64,000 nt of DNA from Bacillota bacterium (GTDB taxonomy: Bacteria; Bacillota; Clostridia; Lachnospirales; Lachnospiraceae): the NCBI GenBank assembly GCA_023423335.1, contig JAFAFU010000051.1, positions 62,001-126,000 of the forward strand, written 5' to 3'. The translations under genes and the position numbers were made by a program. Shown here one piece after another: positions 25,056 through 33,190 of the stretch (position 1 is the first letter of the stretch; every line of letters starts with the position of its first letter). A model generated the notes under the pieces. It saw only the letters and a list, made by a program, of their open reading frames with translations, searched no databases and was not told the DNA's origin.

Positions 25056-26240
25056 TTATTTGCGGCAGCAAAACATGCCGGAATCCTTGGTGATATGCAG
25101 CCCCTTTCGTCCGATTTTCTTCTGCAGGAATGCTTCAAACTCCTCTTTGCGGCTGCTTAAATATTCCATCTGATTTCCATGGCAGGAATAGATGTATTCC
25201 GACAGAGGCCGCATCTCGGTAACAAGAAGGCTGTCATCATACCGGAGCAATTCAACAGATGGAAAAAAGGCGGATAATGCTTCTTCTCCATTATCCAGAC
25301 CAAAGATATCATCAAGCTTTACATCGGATAGGGCTATCCTGTCATCAAATTCTTTGGTAATCAGTTCAATTTCCTTCATATGCTTTTTGCCGTAAGTGCT
25401 GCAGAACAAAAAACCGCCCGGTTTTATTACCCGTTTCAGTTCGCTGATTACCCTCTTGCGATCCTTCGCGTAAAAAAGTACATGATTTGCAATCACAAGA
25501 TCAAAGCAGTCATCAGAATATGGGATCTTATGAAAATCAAAGTTTTCATAAGTAAATACATCCGCTCGGTTTTTCAGTTTGCTCCCGGCACTTCGCAGCA
25601 TGCCGGGAGAAATGTCGGAAAGCGTAATTTGAAGCCGGACAGACAGCCGGTCCAGGTTATCACTCCAAAGCTGTCCATTGCCGCACCCGGTTTCGAGTAC
25701 TGTCATTCCATCCCTCAGATGAAGGTTATCATAAATCCATCGGAACCAGCTCTGTCGGTTTCGGGAGTATCTTTGATGCAAGGCAATCCGGGCGTCTATA
25801 TTTTTCGAATTTTTATATTGCTTTGCCAAGGTTTCCTCCATATTAATCAGATGGATCAGACTGACCATCCGGCTCCAATCCGGCTCCGTCTGACCGGATA
25901 TGACCCGGGAGGCCTCCTGCAGCAGCTGCTTCGTATGCTTCAGCTCTATAATCTTATCCCGGATCAGTTTTATCTGGAGCTCAAAGGATTCCTTCACAAA
26001 GCCGGCGTCCTTATCATTCAAAGCTATTCCGGCGATGTCCTCCAGTGTAAAGCCCAGCTTTCTTAGGAAAATGATCTGCTGAAGCCTGGCAAAATCGCTG
26101 TCTGTATAATACCGGTAGCCTGCCTCACTGATCGAAGACGGCTTCAGTAACCCTTTTTCATCGTAATAACGGATGGTTCGGACAGATACATTTGCTCTTA
26201 TGGCAAATGCTCCTGTGGTATATAGCCTCTTATCCTGCAT
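25056..26240 (-). CDS. MerR-type regulator fused to a SAM-dependent methyltransferase
   Basis: Residues 1-75 are a MerR winged helix (TTGAFAIRANVSVRTIRYYDEKGLLKPS, then YYTDSDFARLQQIIFLRKLGF). Residues 80-150 form the helical dimerisation region. Residues 165-390 are a class I methyltransferase with motif I VLETGCGNGQ (181-190), an acidic second strand (ITLSDISPGML), DLVIANHVLFY and the post-motif RVIKPGGFLFCST. So a DNA-binding and a catalytic module share one chain in place of the usual MerR effector domain. Substrate and target promoter are unknown. The upstream leader resembles that of the gene at 28405. Confidence 0.88.
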   Translation of the reverse strand: MQDKRLYTTGAFAIRANVSVRTIRYYDEKGLLKPSSISEAGYRYYTDSDFARLQQIIFLRKLGFTLEDIAGIALNDKDAGFVKESFELQIKLIRDKIIELKHTKQLLQEASRVISGQTEPDWSRMVSLIHLINMEETLAKQYKNSKNIDARIALHQRYSRNRQSWFRWIYDNLHLRDGMTVLETGCGNGQLWSDNLDRLSVRLQITLSDISPGMLRSAGSKLKNRADVFTYENFDFHKIPYSDDCFDLVIANHVLFYAKDRKRVISELKRVIKPGGFLFCSTYGKKHMKEIELITKEFDDRIALSDVKLDDIFGLDNGEEALSAFFPSVELLRYDDSLLVTEMRPLSEYIYSCHGNQMEYLSSRKEEFEAFLQKKIGRKGLHITKDSGMFCCRK

Positions 26241-26300
26241 ATAAAATAACCATACCTTTCATTAAAGCCTGCAAACTTTGGGCCAGGGGTACAAAGTTGT
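26238..26300 (-). repeat. Second-type leader repeat before the MerR fusion
   Basis: On the minus strand ACAACTTTGTACCCCTGG, CCCAAAGTTTGCAGGCTTTA, ATGAAAGGTATGGTTATTTT leads directly to the start codon at 26240. It is about 80% identical to the leader at 28403-28460. It encodes NFVPLAQSLQALMKGMVIL with a stop just inside the MerR gene. AACTTTG can pair with CAAAGTT. Confidence 0.7.
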
Positions 26301-26383
26301 ATTTTACTTCGTTCTCTGCAGCAGAGAAGATTTCAATTCTTACTTATAATTATTTCGTTTTTTTTGCCTTCTGTCAAATAAAT

Positions 26384-27379
26384 CTAAACCTTTAGGAAAT
26401 CCTTATGTTCCAGATACCATAGAAGAGTGTCCCGGATACCTTTCTCAAAGGAGGTTTCGCTGCGCCAGCCCAGTTCTCTGCAAATTTTAGCCGGATCGAC
26501 GGCGTATCTGCGATCGTGGCCTTTACGGTCCTCCACATACCTGAACTGTGAAACAGGGATATGGAACTCTTCGGAAAGGATTTTGCGGAGGGTATTTACG
26601 ATTTCGAGATTGGTATACTCGTTATGGCCTCCGATATTATATATTTCTCCCACCCTGCCGCTATGTAATACCTGATCAATCGCTCTGCAGTGATCCTCCA
26701 CATAAAGCCAGTCCCGGATATTCATACCATCGCCATATAATGGGATCGCTCCGCCGGTAAGACAGCAGCGGATACAATGGGGAATGAATTTTTCTTCGTA
26801 CTGGTAAGGTCCGTAATTATTGGAGCATCTGGTTACCAGTACAGGGAGCTTATGTGTCGTATAATAAGCCCGTGCCAGCATATCACCACCGGCCTTGCTG
26901 GCCGCATAGGGGTTTCTTGGACAGAGAGGAGTATCTTCCGTAAAATAGCCTGTATCCGGCAGTTCCCCGTATACTTCATCGGTGGAAATGTACAAGAAAC
27001 GTTTTTCCCTCATGCCTTCGACACCCCAGGCTTCCACGGCGGCATCCAGGAGATTTAAGGTGCCGGCCACATTAGTCAGGACAAATTCCTTAGCAGAGGT
27101 GATGCTCCGGTCCACATGAGTCTGAGCTGCAAAATGGATAACATAATCAATTGCATAGTCAGCAAAAATTTTCCGAATCAGTTCCTCATCACTGATATTA
27201 CCCTGCAGGAACAGGTAATTTTCTCTTCCTTCATAAATACTCACATTGCTGCGGTTACCGCCGCAGGCAAGGGCGTCCAGGTTAATTACCCTGATATCAT
27301 TGCCATACCTATCCATAAGATAATGAATATAATTGGAGCCGATAAAACCGGCTCCTCCGGTTACAAGATAATTGTTCAT
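26384..27379 (-). CDS. rfbB: dTDP-glucose 4,6-dehydratase
   Basis: Converts dTDP-glucose to dTDP-4-keto-6-deoxyglucose, an early step to rhamnose and other deoxysugars for surface polysaccharides. The 331-residue SDR enzyme shows the NAD-binding GGAGFIGSNYIHYL, the STDEVYGEL catalytic segment, the YAASKAGGD Tyr-x3-Lys pair, and NNYGPYQYEEKFIP and GDGMNIRDWLYVEDH, all diagnostic of RfbB. The other rhamnose genes (rfbA, C, D) are not adjacent, which is unusual. Start after GGAGG at 27379. Confidence 0.96.
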   Translation of the reverse strand: MNNYLVTGGAGFIGSNYIHYLMDRYGNDIRVINLDALACGGNRSNVSIYEGRENYLFLQGNISDEELIRKIFADYAIDYVIHFAAQTHVDRSITSAKEFVLTNVAGTLNLLDAAVEAWGVEGMREKRFLYISTDEVYGELPDTGYFTEDTPLCPRNPYAASKAGGDMLARAYYTTHKLPVLVTRCSNNYGPYQYEEKFIPHCIRCCLTGGAIPLYGDGMNIRDWLYVEDHCRAIDQVLHSGRVGEIYNIGGHNEYTNLEIVNTLRKILSEEFHIPVSQFRYVEDRKGHDRRYAVDPAKICRELGWRSETSFEKGIRDTLLWYLEHKDFLKV

Positions 27380-27644
27380 AAATAACCTCCTTAAACTGGT
27401 AATGAGAGGACAAGAGAGAGGTGTCTCACGTTACCTCAAACGCCTCTTTCGTTTATTATGAAGCCATTGTACCGGGTTACGCTGCGTAAGAGTCAAGAAC
27501 TTTTTCAGGGGGATAGCATAAGTTTACATAATGAGGATCGAAAGATCATATGATAACATCCAGACAGGGCCTTATAAGTGCAGAATCAGCCGCTGCTCCT
27601 CCAGAAGGCGGCCCTCAGTTGAAGAACAGCGGTTGATATAATGA

Positions 27645-28085
27645 TTAATCCAGATAACTGACTGCCTTAAAGGGTTTCCGATAATCATAATCCGTTATCT
27701 TAATACCCGACTGCGAATTACTGGCGGATATGACCTTATCGTTACCGATATAGAGGGCAACATGGTTTATTATACCGTTTTTGCGGTAAAAGATAAGATC
27801 ACCGGGCCGGATCTTATTAATGGGCACGGTCCTGCCGCCCTTGGCCTGCATCCGCGAAGTCCGTGGCAGAGAGATCTTCTTATATCGAAATACGGATTGC
27901 GTAAAGCCGGAGCAATCCGCGCCCTTGGTCAGGCTGGTTCCTCCCCAGGCATATGGATTTCCCTCGAATTGCAGCGCATAGTTAACTAACTCCGACCGGA
28001 GGGCGGAACTATCCCGGATTTCTTTTTTTAACACTGCAGTGCCTTCCGATGGGGTATATGGAATTTTAATATATTTGGACTTCAT
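27645..28085 (-). CDS. NlpC/P60 cysteine peptidase domain protein
   Basis: A 146-residue NlpC/P60 domain that cleaves D-Glu to diamino-acid bonds in peptidoglycan stem peptides. The catalytic cysteine is in GADCSGFTQSVF, the histidine in INHVALYIGNDKVI, and the N-terminal YAWGGTSLTKG is typical. There is no signal peptide or binding module, so export is unexplained; release by lysis or action in the spore or mother cell are options. A small membrane protein of holin-like size lies upstream on the same strand, hinting at a phage-like lysis pair, but no other phage genes are present. Confidence 0.85.
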   Translation of the reverse strand: MKSKYIKIPYTPSEGTAVLKKEIRDSSALRSELVNYALQFEGNPYAWGGTSLTKGADCSGFTQSVFRYKKISLPRTSRMQAKGGRTVPINKIRPGDLIFYRKNGIINHVALYIGNDKVISASNSQSGIKITDYDYRKPFKAVSYLD

Positions 28086-28156
28086 AATCTTATGCTCCCT
28101 TTTATTCCGCCCGGTCGCTCTTTCGGATGGGTAAGCTGAGCAGACCGGATGGAAGT

Positions 28157-28405
28157 TTATTTATCATTTTCTACGTTTCCGTTGGTATCCTTTGTTTCCC
28201 AATTATCTTTTTTCTTTACCTTCGTAGTCTTAATCCAGGCGGACAGCCCCCCCTCAACTCCGCAAAAAGCAAATACACACAGGATTAATGTCCTTGGTTC
28301 TATCCCGGTTTCATAGGTTATATATAAACAAGCAGCAGTAAATAAGATGAGATAGATAAACATAAATGTCAGGATTTTTTTAATATATCTGCTTTGTTTA
28401 CTCAT
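28157..28405 (-). CDS. Small two-span membrane protein
   Basis: About 82 residues with two hydrophobic segments (ILTFMFIYLILFTAACLYIT and LILCVFAFCGVEGGLSAWI) and a charged hydrophilic tail. The second segment with Gly-Val-Glu-Gly-Gly resembles small membrane proteins found in clostridial phages and their remnants, but I cannot name a family. ATG 28405 is the likely start; in-frame ATGs further up fall within a leader sequence shared with the MerR fusion at 26240. It lies 71 bases before the NlpC gene on the same strand. Confidence 0.6.
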   Translation of the reverse strand: MSKQSRYIKKILTFMFIYLILFTAACLYITYETGIEPRTLILCVFAFCGVEGGLSAWIKTTKVKKKDNWETKDTNGNVENDK

Positions 28406-28500
28406 ATAAATAACCATGCCTTCCATTAAAGCCTGCAACCTTTGGGACGCGGGGACAAAGTTGTGTATGAAAATGCTTTTTCTTCACACTATCACCTGCC
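28403..28500 (-). repeat. Second-type leader repeat before the small membrane protein
   Basis: On the minus strand GATAGTGTGAAGAAAAAGC, ATTTTCATACACAACTTTGT, then CCCAAAGGTTGCAGGCTTTA and ATGGAAGGCATGGTTATTTA precede ATG 28405. The right part matches the leader at 26238-26300. The left part (GATAGTGTGAA...TTTTCA) matches the left part of the first leader family at 1219-1243 and 41205-41230, linking the two families. Confidence 0.65.
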
Positions 28501-28586
28501 CCACAGTTAGTTACGGACGGTTGTTATTGTCGATATTATTCTATGATATTCGATAGGATATGTTACAAAACGACAATTATGACTGC

Positions 28587-28629
28587 TTGACAATACAGAG
28601 CAGTAACGGTATGTTTAATACATTACTGC
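28587..28629 (+). promoter_or_regulatory. Promoter and overlapping palindrome before the DUF3877 gene
   Basis: TTGACA (28587-28592), 17 bases, TATGTT (28610-28615). GCAGTAA (28600-28606) and TTACTGC (28623-28629) form an inverted repeat around the -10 box, with an inner GTAT/ATAC. A repressor site is plausible, or the hairpin may only affect the leader RNA. Confidence 0.55.
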
Positions 28630-28653
28630 AACTGGTTTTAGAAAGGATTAACC

Positions 28654-29184
28654 ATGAATTATACACTACTTGAGAAAATGATCTGTGACACTGTGAAAGA
28701 AGAACAGATTAAGCTTGGATACGAGCGTGAAACCGTACGTCTGTATTATCCGATGAGTACTCTGGCAAACATTCTGGAGGAGGAGATCCATGATACGGAA
28801 AAAATGGATGAGATTTTGGAAGGCTTCATCCGCACAAGCTCGGAAAGGCTGGGTAAGCTGAAGATCTCCCATACCGGGAACAGATACTGTATTCTTGTAC
28901 CGCCGGAGGGGTCGGCTTATATCCATGAGGTCTATGATGAAAATCCCTTTTTGGAGGAATTTATTAATGCGGTCAGAAGACATGATGGTACGCTGGAAAG
29001 CATACTGGCGGTTTTTCGTTCCTATTCGAATCAGGTAATATGCGAAAAGAGCGGATTAGAGGATTTTGATTATGTAATTTATTTTGGTGATGAGAAGCAG
29101 GAGGATTACCGGTATTGTATCAAATTTGAAGGCGGGCATACGATCTATCACCGGTTCCTGAAGAAGGATTATGAAATGCTGTAA
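28654..29184 (+). CDS. DUF3877-family protein
   Basis: A 176-residue soluble protein matching the uncharacterised DUF3877 family common in Lachnospiraceae, recognised from the opening LEKMICDTVKEEQIKLGYER, the VRLYYPMSTLANIL segment and the closing FGDEKQEDYRYCIKFEGGHTIYHRF. No catalytic residues, signal or membrane segment are seen. Function unknown. It has its own promoter with a palindrome and a strong terminator-like hairpin after it, so it is a single-gene unit. The start follows GAAAGGA. Confidence 0.75.
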   Translation: MNYTLLEKMICDTVKEEQIKLGYERETVRLYYPMSTLANILEEEIHDTEKMDEILEGFIRTSSERLGKLKISHTGNRYCILVPPEGSAYIHEVYDENPFLEEFINAVRRHDGTLESILAVFRSYSNQVICEKSGLEDFDYVIYFGDEKQEDYRYCIKFEGGHTIYHRFLKKDYEML

Positions 29185-29245
29185 GATATGGACAAACAGT
29201 ATGGCAGGCTATTTTGACATGACATCAGGATGTAAATATAAGAAT

Positions 29246-29306
29246 ATGGCCTTGGAAGGGCTGCCGTGAAAATATTTAATGTCCGGCGGCGTCCTTCCAG
29301 GGCCAT
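29246..29306. terminator. Bidirectional terminator between DUF3877 and the P-II gene
   Basis: ATGGCCTTGGAAGG pairs with CCTTCCAGGGCCAT (one G-U), continued inside by GCTGCCG/CGGCGGC, giving about 21 pairs. T-rich sequence flanks it on both strands. It lies between two convergent genes. Confidence 0.75.
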
Positions 29307-29340
29307 TTCTTCTATTAATATATTATTTATTCGAATGATA

Positions 29341-29685
29341 TTATTCTAATGCATCGTTGCCTGTTTCACCGGTTCGGATACGGATTGCATTTTCAATATT
29401 GTATATGAAGATCTTACCGTCGCCTATTTCTCCGGAACGGCTGCTTTCAAAGATAATGTTTGTGATCTTGTCAACATCCTCATCCTTTACGACTAAATCA
29501 ATCATGACCTTCGGGATCAGGTCCATCTGGAATTTCTCACCCCTCCAGGCCTGAACGATACCCTTCTGGGTTCCCTGACCCATGACGTCGGAGATGATGA
29601 TACCGCGATAGCTGTCCGTATTCGCGAGACCGGCGCGGACGGCTGCCAGTTTATCCGGCTGAATAACTGCCTTAATATGCTTCAT
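29341..29685 (-). CDS. glnK: P-II nitrogen regulatory protein (GlnB/GlnK family)
   Basis: A 114-residue trimeric P-II signal protein. It senses ATP/ADP and 2-oxoglutarate and typically blocks the ammonium channel encoded next to it. The T-loop VQAWRGEKFQMDLIPK has Trp where uridylylated P-II proteins have Tyr51, so control by uridylylation is unlikely. The C-terminal signature GEIGDGKIFIYNIENAIRIRTGE is intact. ATG 29685, not the in-frame upstream start, has GGAGGAA before it. It follows amt by 39 bases on the same strand, the classical amtB-glnK arrangement in reverse order. Confidence 0.93.
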   Translation of the reverse strand: MKHIKAVIQPDKLAAVRAGLANTDSYRGIIISDVMGQGTQKGIVQAWRGEKFQMDLIPKVMIDLVVKDEDVDKITNIIFESSRSGEIGDGKIFIYNIENAIRIRTGETGNDALE

Positions 29686-29724
29686 AAAAAATTCCTCCAA
29701 TTCTATATGATAAATCCAAAATGA

Positions 29725-31080
29725 TTAATATACCTTCTTATCATTCACCTGATTAACGTTAATGTCCTTAGAGATTACGGAATAGGACTGTTTTTTGCTG
29801 GCAAATTCAGGGTAAGCCATATTGCCGTGCTCATGGATGTCAAGGCCTTCAATTTCTTCCTTCACAGGTACTCTGATACCGAGGGTCACTTTAATCAGAT
29901 ACCATACAATGAGGGAGGCGAAAAATACAAATCCGCCGACACATACAACACCAAGTAACTGAACACCTAACAGCTTAAAACCGCCGCCATAGAATAATCC
30001 GTTTCCGGTAGAAACACCGGTAATTCCATCCTGTGCGAAGAGGCCGACAGCAAGAGTACCTAAGATACCATTGCCTAAGTGAACGGCAATAGCGCCGACC
30101 GGATCATCCAGCTTAAACTTATCAAGCATTATTACTGCAAATACGACAAAGACACCGGCAACAGCGCCAATAATCAGGGAGGAGGTGACATCTACAAAAG
30201 CACAGGAACCGGTGATTGCCACCAAACCTGCCAGAACACCGTTGATGGTCATGCCGAGATCAGGCTTCCCTACGACAATCCAGGAGGTTGCAGTTGCTGT
30301 GAGTGCTGCGACGATAGCTGCAGTATTGGTTGTCATCATAATGTGGGATATGGCACCGGCATCGGCAGCCATGGTGGAGCCGGGATTGAAGCCGAACCAT
30401 CCTAACCACAAAACGAATAATCCGATCACTGCAAGACTCATATTATGGCCGGGGATGGGGTTAATCTTACCATCCTTCGTGTATTTACCGACGCGGGGAC
30501 CTAAGACAATGACACCGGCCAGTGCAGCCCAGCCGCCGACGGAGTGAACCACGGTATCACCTGCGAAGTCGAAGAAACCTAACTCTGACAGGAAGCCGCC
30601 GCCCCAGATCCAATGACCGACAACGGGATAGATCAATAAGGTCAGTACGAAGGAGAAAACAATAAAGGAAATGTACTTAATTCTCTCTGCAACAGCACCG
30701 GAAACAATCGTAGCAGCCGTTCCGCAGAAGACCAACTGGAAGAAGAACTTCGCATAGAACGGTATCCCGGTCCAGCTGAGGGCTGAATATACTCCTGTGT
30801 AGGCATCACCGACCGCAGGTGAAGTATCTGCTCCGGATAACATGAATAAGCCCTTTAATCCGACAAATCCATTACCGTCTCCGAACATAAGACCAAAACC
30901 GAGAAGCATAAAGCCGAGCGATGATACTGCGAATACGATCAAGTTCTTGGATAAGATATTTGTCGCATTCTTTGATCTTGCAAAACCTGTTTCAACGCAT
31001 GCAAATCCTAAGTTCATAAAAAATACTAACATTCCGCATAATAACACCCATAGGGTGTCCAGTGTAACTTTTAAATCCAT
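29725..31080 (-). CDS. amt: Ammonium transporter (Amt/MEP/Rh)
   Basis: Trimeric ammonium channel, 451 residues, with eleven spans. VETGFARSKNATNILSKNL in the second half of the first spans, GAVAERIKYISF and the pore histidine region HSVGGWAALAG (first His) and AVHLGNGILGTLAVG (second His) are all present. It ends in a short cytoplasmic tail beginning LGIRVPVKEEIEGLDIHEHG that contacts P-II. The P-II gene follows. Transcription starts at a consensus promoter (31207-31235) and passes two hairpins before the start codon, so expression is probably nitrogen-regulated at RNA level. Confidence 0.96.
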   Translation of the reverse strand: MDLKVTLDTLWVLLCGMLVFFMNLGFACVETGFARSKNATNILSKNLIVFAVSSLGFMLLGFGLMFGDGNGFVGLKGLFMLSGADTSPAVGDAYTGVYSALSWTGIPFYAKFFFQLVFCGTAATIVSGAVAERIKYISFIVFSFVLTLLIYPVVGHWIWGGGFLSELGFFDFAGDTVVHSVGGWAALAGVIVLGPRVGKYTKDGKINPIPGHNMSLAVIGLFVLWLGWFGFNPGSTMAADAGAISHIMMTTNTAAIVAALTATATSWIVVGKPDLGMTINGVLAGLVAITGSCAFVDVTSSLIIGAVAGVFVVFAVIMLDKFKLDDPVGAIAVHLGNGILGTLAVGLFAQDGITGVSTGNGLFYGGGFKLLGVQLLGVVCVGGFVFFASLIVWYLIKVTLGIRVPVKEEIEGLDIHEHGNMAYPEFASKKQSYSVISKDINVNQVNDKKVY

Positions 31081-31111
31081 AACTTATTCCTCTCTTCCCC
31101 AAATTAAATTA

Positions 31112-31191
31112 GGCGTTTAGACCATGGTCTAAACGCCTTCGTTTAAATAAAATATGATAAAAAGACGTTTGGCAATTCGCACCAAACGTCT
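31112..31191 (-). promoter_or_regulatory. Tandem-hairpin leader of the amt-glnK operon
   Basis: Minus-strand order: hairpin 1 is AGACGTTTGG/CCAAACGTCT with a nine-base loop (31163-31191), followed by about five T residues. Hairpin 2 is a perfect 26-bp palindrome (31112-31137) with half-site GGCGTTTAGACC. The two left arms share CGTTT, so arm 1 of hairpin 1 could also pair with arm 2 of hairpin 2 over about eight bases. It starts about 10 bases after the predicted transcription start. Confidence 0.7.
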
Positions 31192-31206
31192 CTGTTCATG
31201 TTGATG

Positions 31207-31235
31207 ATTATATTATAGCGATTTAAAATTGTCAA
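31207..31235 (-). promoter_or_regulatory. Consensus promoter of amt-glnK
   Basis: On the minus strand TTGACA (31235-31230), 17 bases and TATAAT (31212-31207): a full sigma-A consensus. Predicted transcription start near 31200. Confidence 0.85.
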
Positions 31236-31269
31236 TCAAAATTTTATAAAAAATTAATCAAACAAAACA

Positions 31270-31305
31270 GCAGGGATATGATTCCAGCGGACCATATCCC
31301 TGCTT
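31270..31305 (-). terminator. Terminator of the Amt-P-II fusion gene
   Basis: GCAGGGATATG pairs with CATATCCCTGC around a 12-base loop; on the minus strand it is followed by TGTTTTGTTT. It lies about 70 bases after the stop codon at 31377. Confidence 0.8.
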
Positions 31306-31376
31306 ATGAAAAGACCTTAAATATTATTAAAATTTCTCCTGTAATGTTTGAACATTTTATTAATTAACATGAGCAA

Positions 31377-33071
31377 TTATTCCTCTCCTTGAAGTGCATC
31401 ATAGCCGGTTTCACCGGTACGTACCTTGATGACATTCTCAACATCATAAACGAAAATCTTGCCATCACCGATATTACCGGTATATAATGCTTTCCGGGCT
31501 TCTTCCACAACCAGGTCCACCGGAACCTTGCTGACAACGATTTCTACCTGTACCTTAGGTAATAAGTTCATCTCCAGGGGAACACCGCGGTAGTATTCCG
31601 TAGCCCCTTTCTGCACACCGCAGCCCAAAACATTGGTAACTGTCATACCGGTTACTTCAATTGCATTCATTGCGGCCTTAAGAGTTTCAAACTTACTCTG
31701 CTTTGTGATAATCTCAACCTTGGTAAATTTCGGAGCTGCATTTTCTCCCTTATCCACCTTGAAGCGGGTCACAGGAACTGATTCTGAAATTGATTTACCT
31801 GCAGCCACCTCAACATCCACAACACCTGATACATCAACGGACGGCATAAAGTCTGCATAAGCACTTACCAAACCATGCTCATGGATATCAAGACCTGCAA
31901 TCTCCTCTTCCTTAGATACCCTGAGGCCAATTGTATGTTTAATGATCAGGAACGTAATTGTCATCGCAACGGTTACCCAGGCTGCGACAGCTGCGACACC
32001 GATAATCTGTGTTACTAATAAAGAGGTTCCTCCGCCGTAGAATAAGCCGTCGTCTACTGCAAATAATCCTACCAGTATAGTACCTAAGGCACCGCAGACT
32101 CCATGAACACCGATTGCTCCGACCGGATCATCAACTTTCATAACCTTATCAATAAATTCTATACCGAATACAATTGCGAAACCTGCAATAATACCGATTA
32201 TAGCGGCGCCAAAGGGTGTGACCAGATCTGCTCCGGCAGTGATTGCAACCAGACCGGCCAGGGAACCGTTTAAGGTCATGGATACATCGGGCTTCTTATA
32301 TCGTATCCAGGTAATACACATAACGGTTATACTGGCAACTGCGGCTGCCATATTTGTAGTAACAAAGATGCTGCCCATGGAAGCCAAGACATCATCTCCG
32401 GTTGCTGATACTGTGGAGCCTCCATTGAAACCAAACCAGCAGAACCATAAGATGAATACACCCAAGGCTCCTAAGGTTAAGCTGTGACCGGGGATTGCCT
32501 TAGGCTTGCCCTTCTTATCGTATTTGCCGATACGGGGGCCAAGTATCTTTGCACCGACCAGAGCGGAAACACCTCCGACCATATGAACGGCTGTCGAACC
32601 GGCGAAATCGTGGAATCCCATTTCTGCCAGCCATCCGCCGCCCCAGATCCAATGTCCTGATATCGGATAAATAACTGCGCTGATTGCCATGCTATAGATA
32701 CAGTACGCGGAGAATTTCGTTCTTTCTGCCATGGCGCCGGAGACAATCGTTGCTGCTGTTGCACAGAATACGGTCTGGAAGATCAGGAACGCCATCAGAG
32801 GCACTCCATCCGGAAGTATGGAAGAATAATCACCCTTTGCCATCGGGTCAAAGCCTCCGATGAGTGCACTGCTTCCTCCAAACATGATTCCGAAGCCCAA
32901 TAACCAATAAATCGGTGTGCCGAGACTAAAATCCATGAGGTTCTTCATAATGATGTTGCCTGCATTTTTAGCCCTTGTAAAACCGGTTTCTACCATAGCA
33001 AAACCTGCCTGCATAAAGAAAACGAGCGCAGCTGCTACCAGAACCCAAATTGTGTTAACTGATGAAAACAT
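31377..33071 (-). CDS. Ammonium transporter with a fused C-terminal P-II domain
   Basis: A 564-residue fusion. Residues 1-400 form an Amt channel (VETGFTRAKNAGNIIMKNLM, GAMAERTKFSAY, both pore histidines in HMVGGVSALVG and GVHGVCGALGT). A linker of about 40 residues follows (YADFMPSVDVSGVVDVEVAAG). Residues about 445-560 form a complete P-II domain (KVEIITKQSKFETLKAAMNA, T-loop EYYRGVPLEMNLLPKVQVEI, ending NIGDGKIFVYDVENVIKVRTGE). The regulator is thus tethered to its own channel. It forms a separate unit from the neighbouring amt-glnK pair, with its own promoter and hairpin leader. Confidence 0.95.
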   Translation of the reverse strand: MFSSVNTIWVLVAAALVFFMQAGFAMVETGFTRAKNAGNIIMKNLMDFSLGTPIYWLLGFGIMFGGSSALIGGFDPMAKGDYSSILPDGVPLMAFLIFQTVFCATAATIVSGAMAERTKFSAYCIYSMAISAVIYPISGHWIWGGGWLAEMGFHDFAGSTAVHMVGGVSALVGAKILGPRIGKYDKKGKPKAIPGHSLTLGALGVFILWFCWFGFNGGSTVSATGDDVLASMGSIFVTTNMAAAVASITVMCITWIRYKKPDVSMTLNGSLAGLVAITAGADLVTPFGAAIIGIIAGFAIVFGIEFIDKVMKVDDPVGAIGVHGVCGALGTILVGLFAVDDGLFYGGGTSLLVTQIIGVAAVAAWVTVAMTITFLIIKHTIGLRVSKEEEIAGLDIHEHGLVSAYADFMPSVDVSGVVDVEVAAGKSISESVPVTRFKVDKGENAAPKFTKVEIITKQSKFETLKAAMNAIEVTGMTVTNVLGCGVQKGATEYYRGVPLEMNLLPKVQVEIVVSKVPVDLVVEEARKALYTGNIGDGKIFVYDVENVIKVRTGETGYDALQGEE

Positions 33072-33190
33072 AACAATCCCTCCTATTATTTTTTATATTT
33101 CATATGTTTCTTATGAATCAATAAACCTAGATATTGAAATGATAAATCCTTCGAAGCAAATACCTGAGCAAGCTTATGAATAAAAAAAGA

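Noticed and set aside
27645..28405. Holin-endolysin lysis cassette of a prophage
   Set aside because: The NlpC/P60 enzyme and small two-span protein fit in size, but no integrase, tail, capsid or attachment sites were seen around them.
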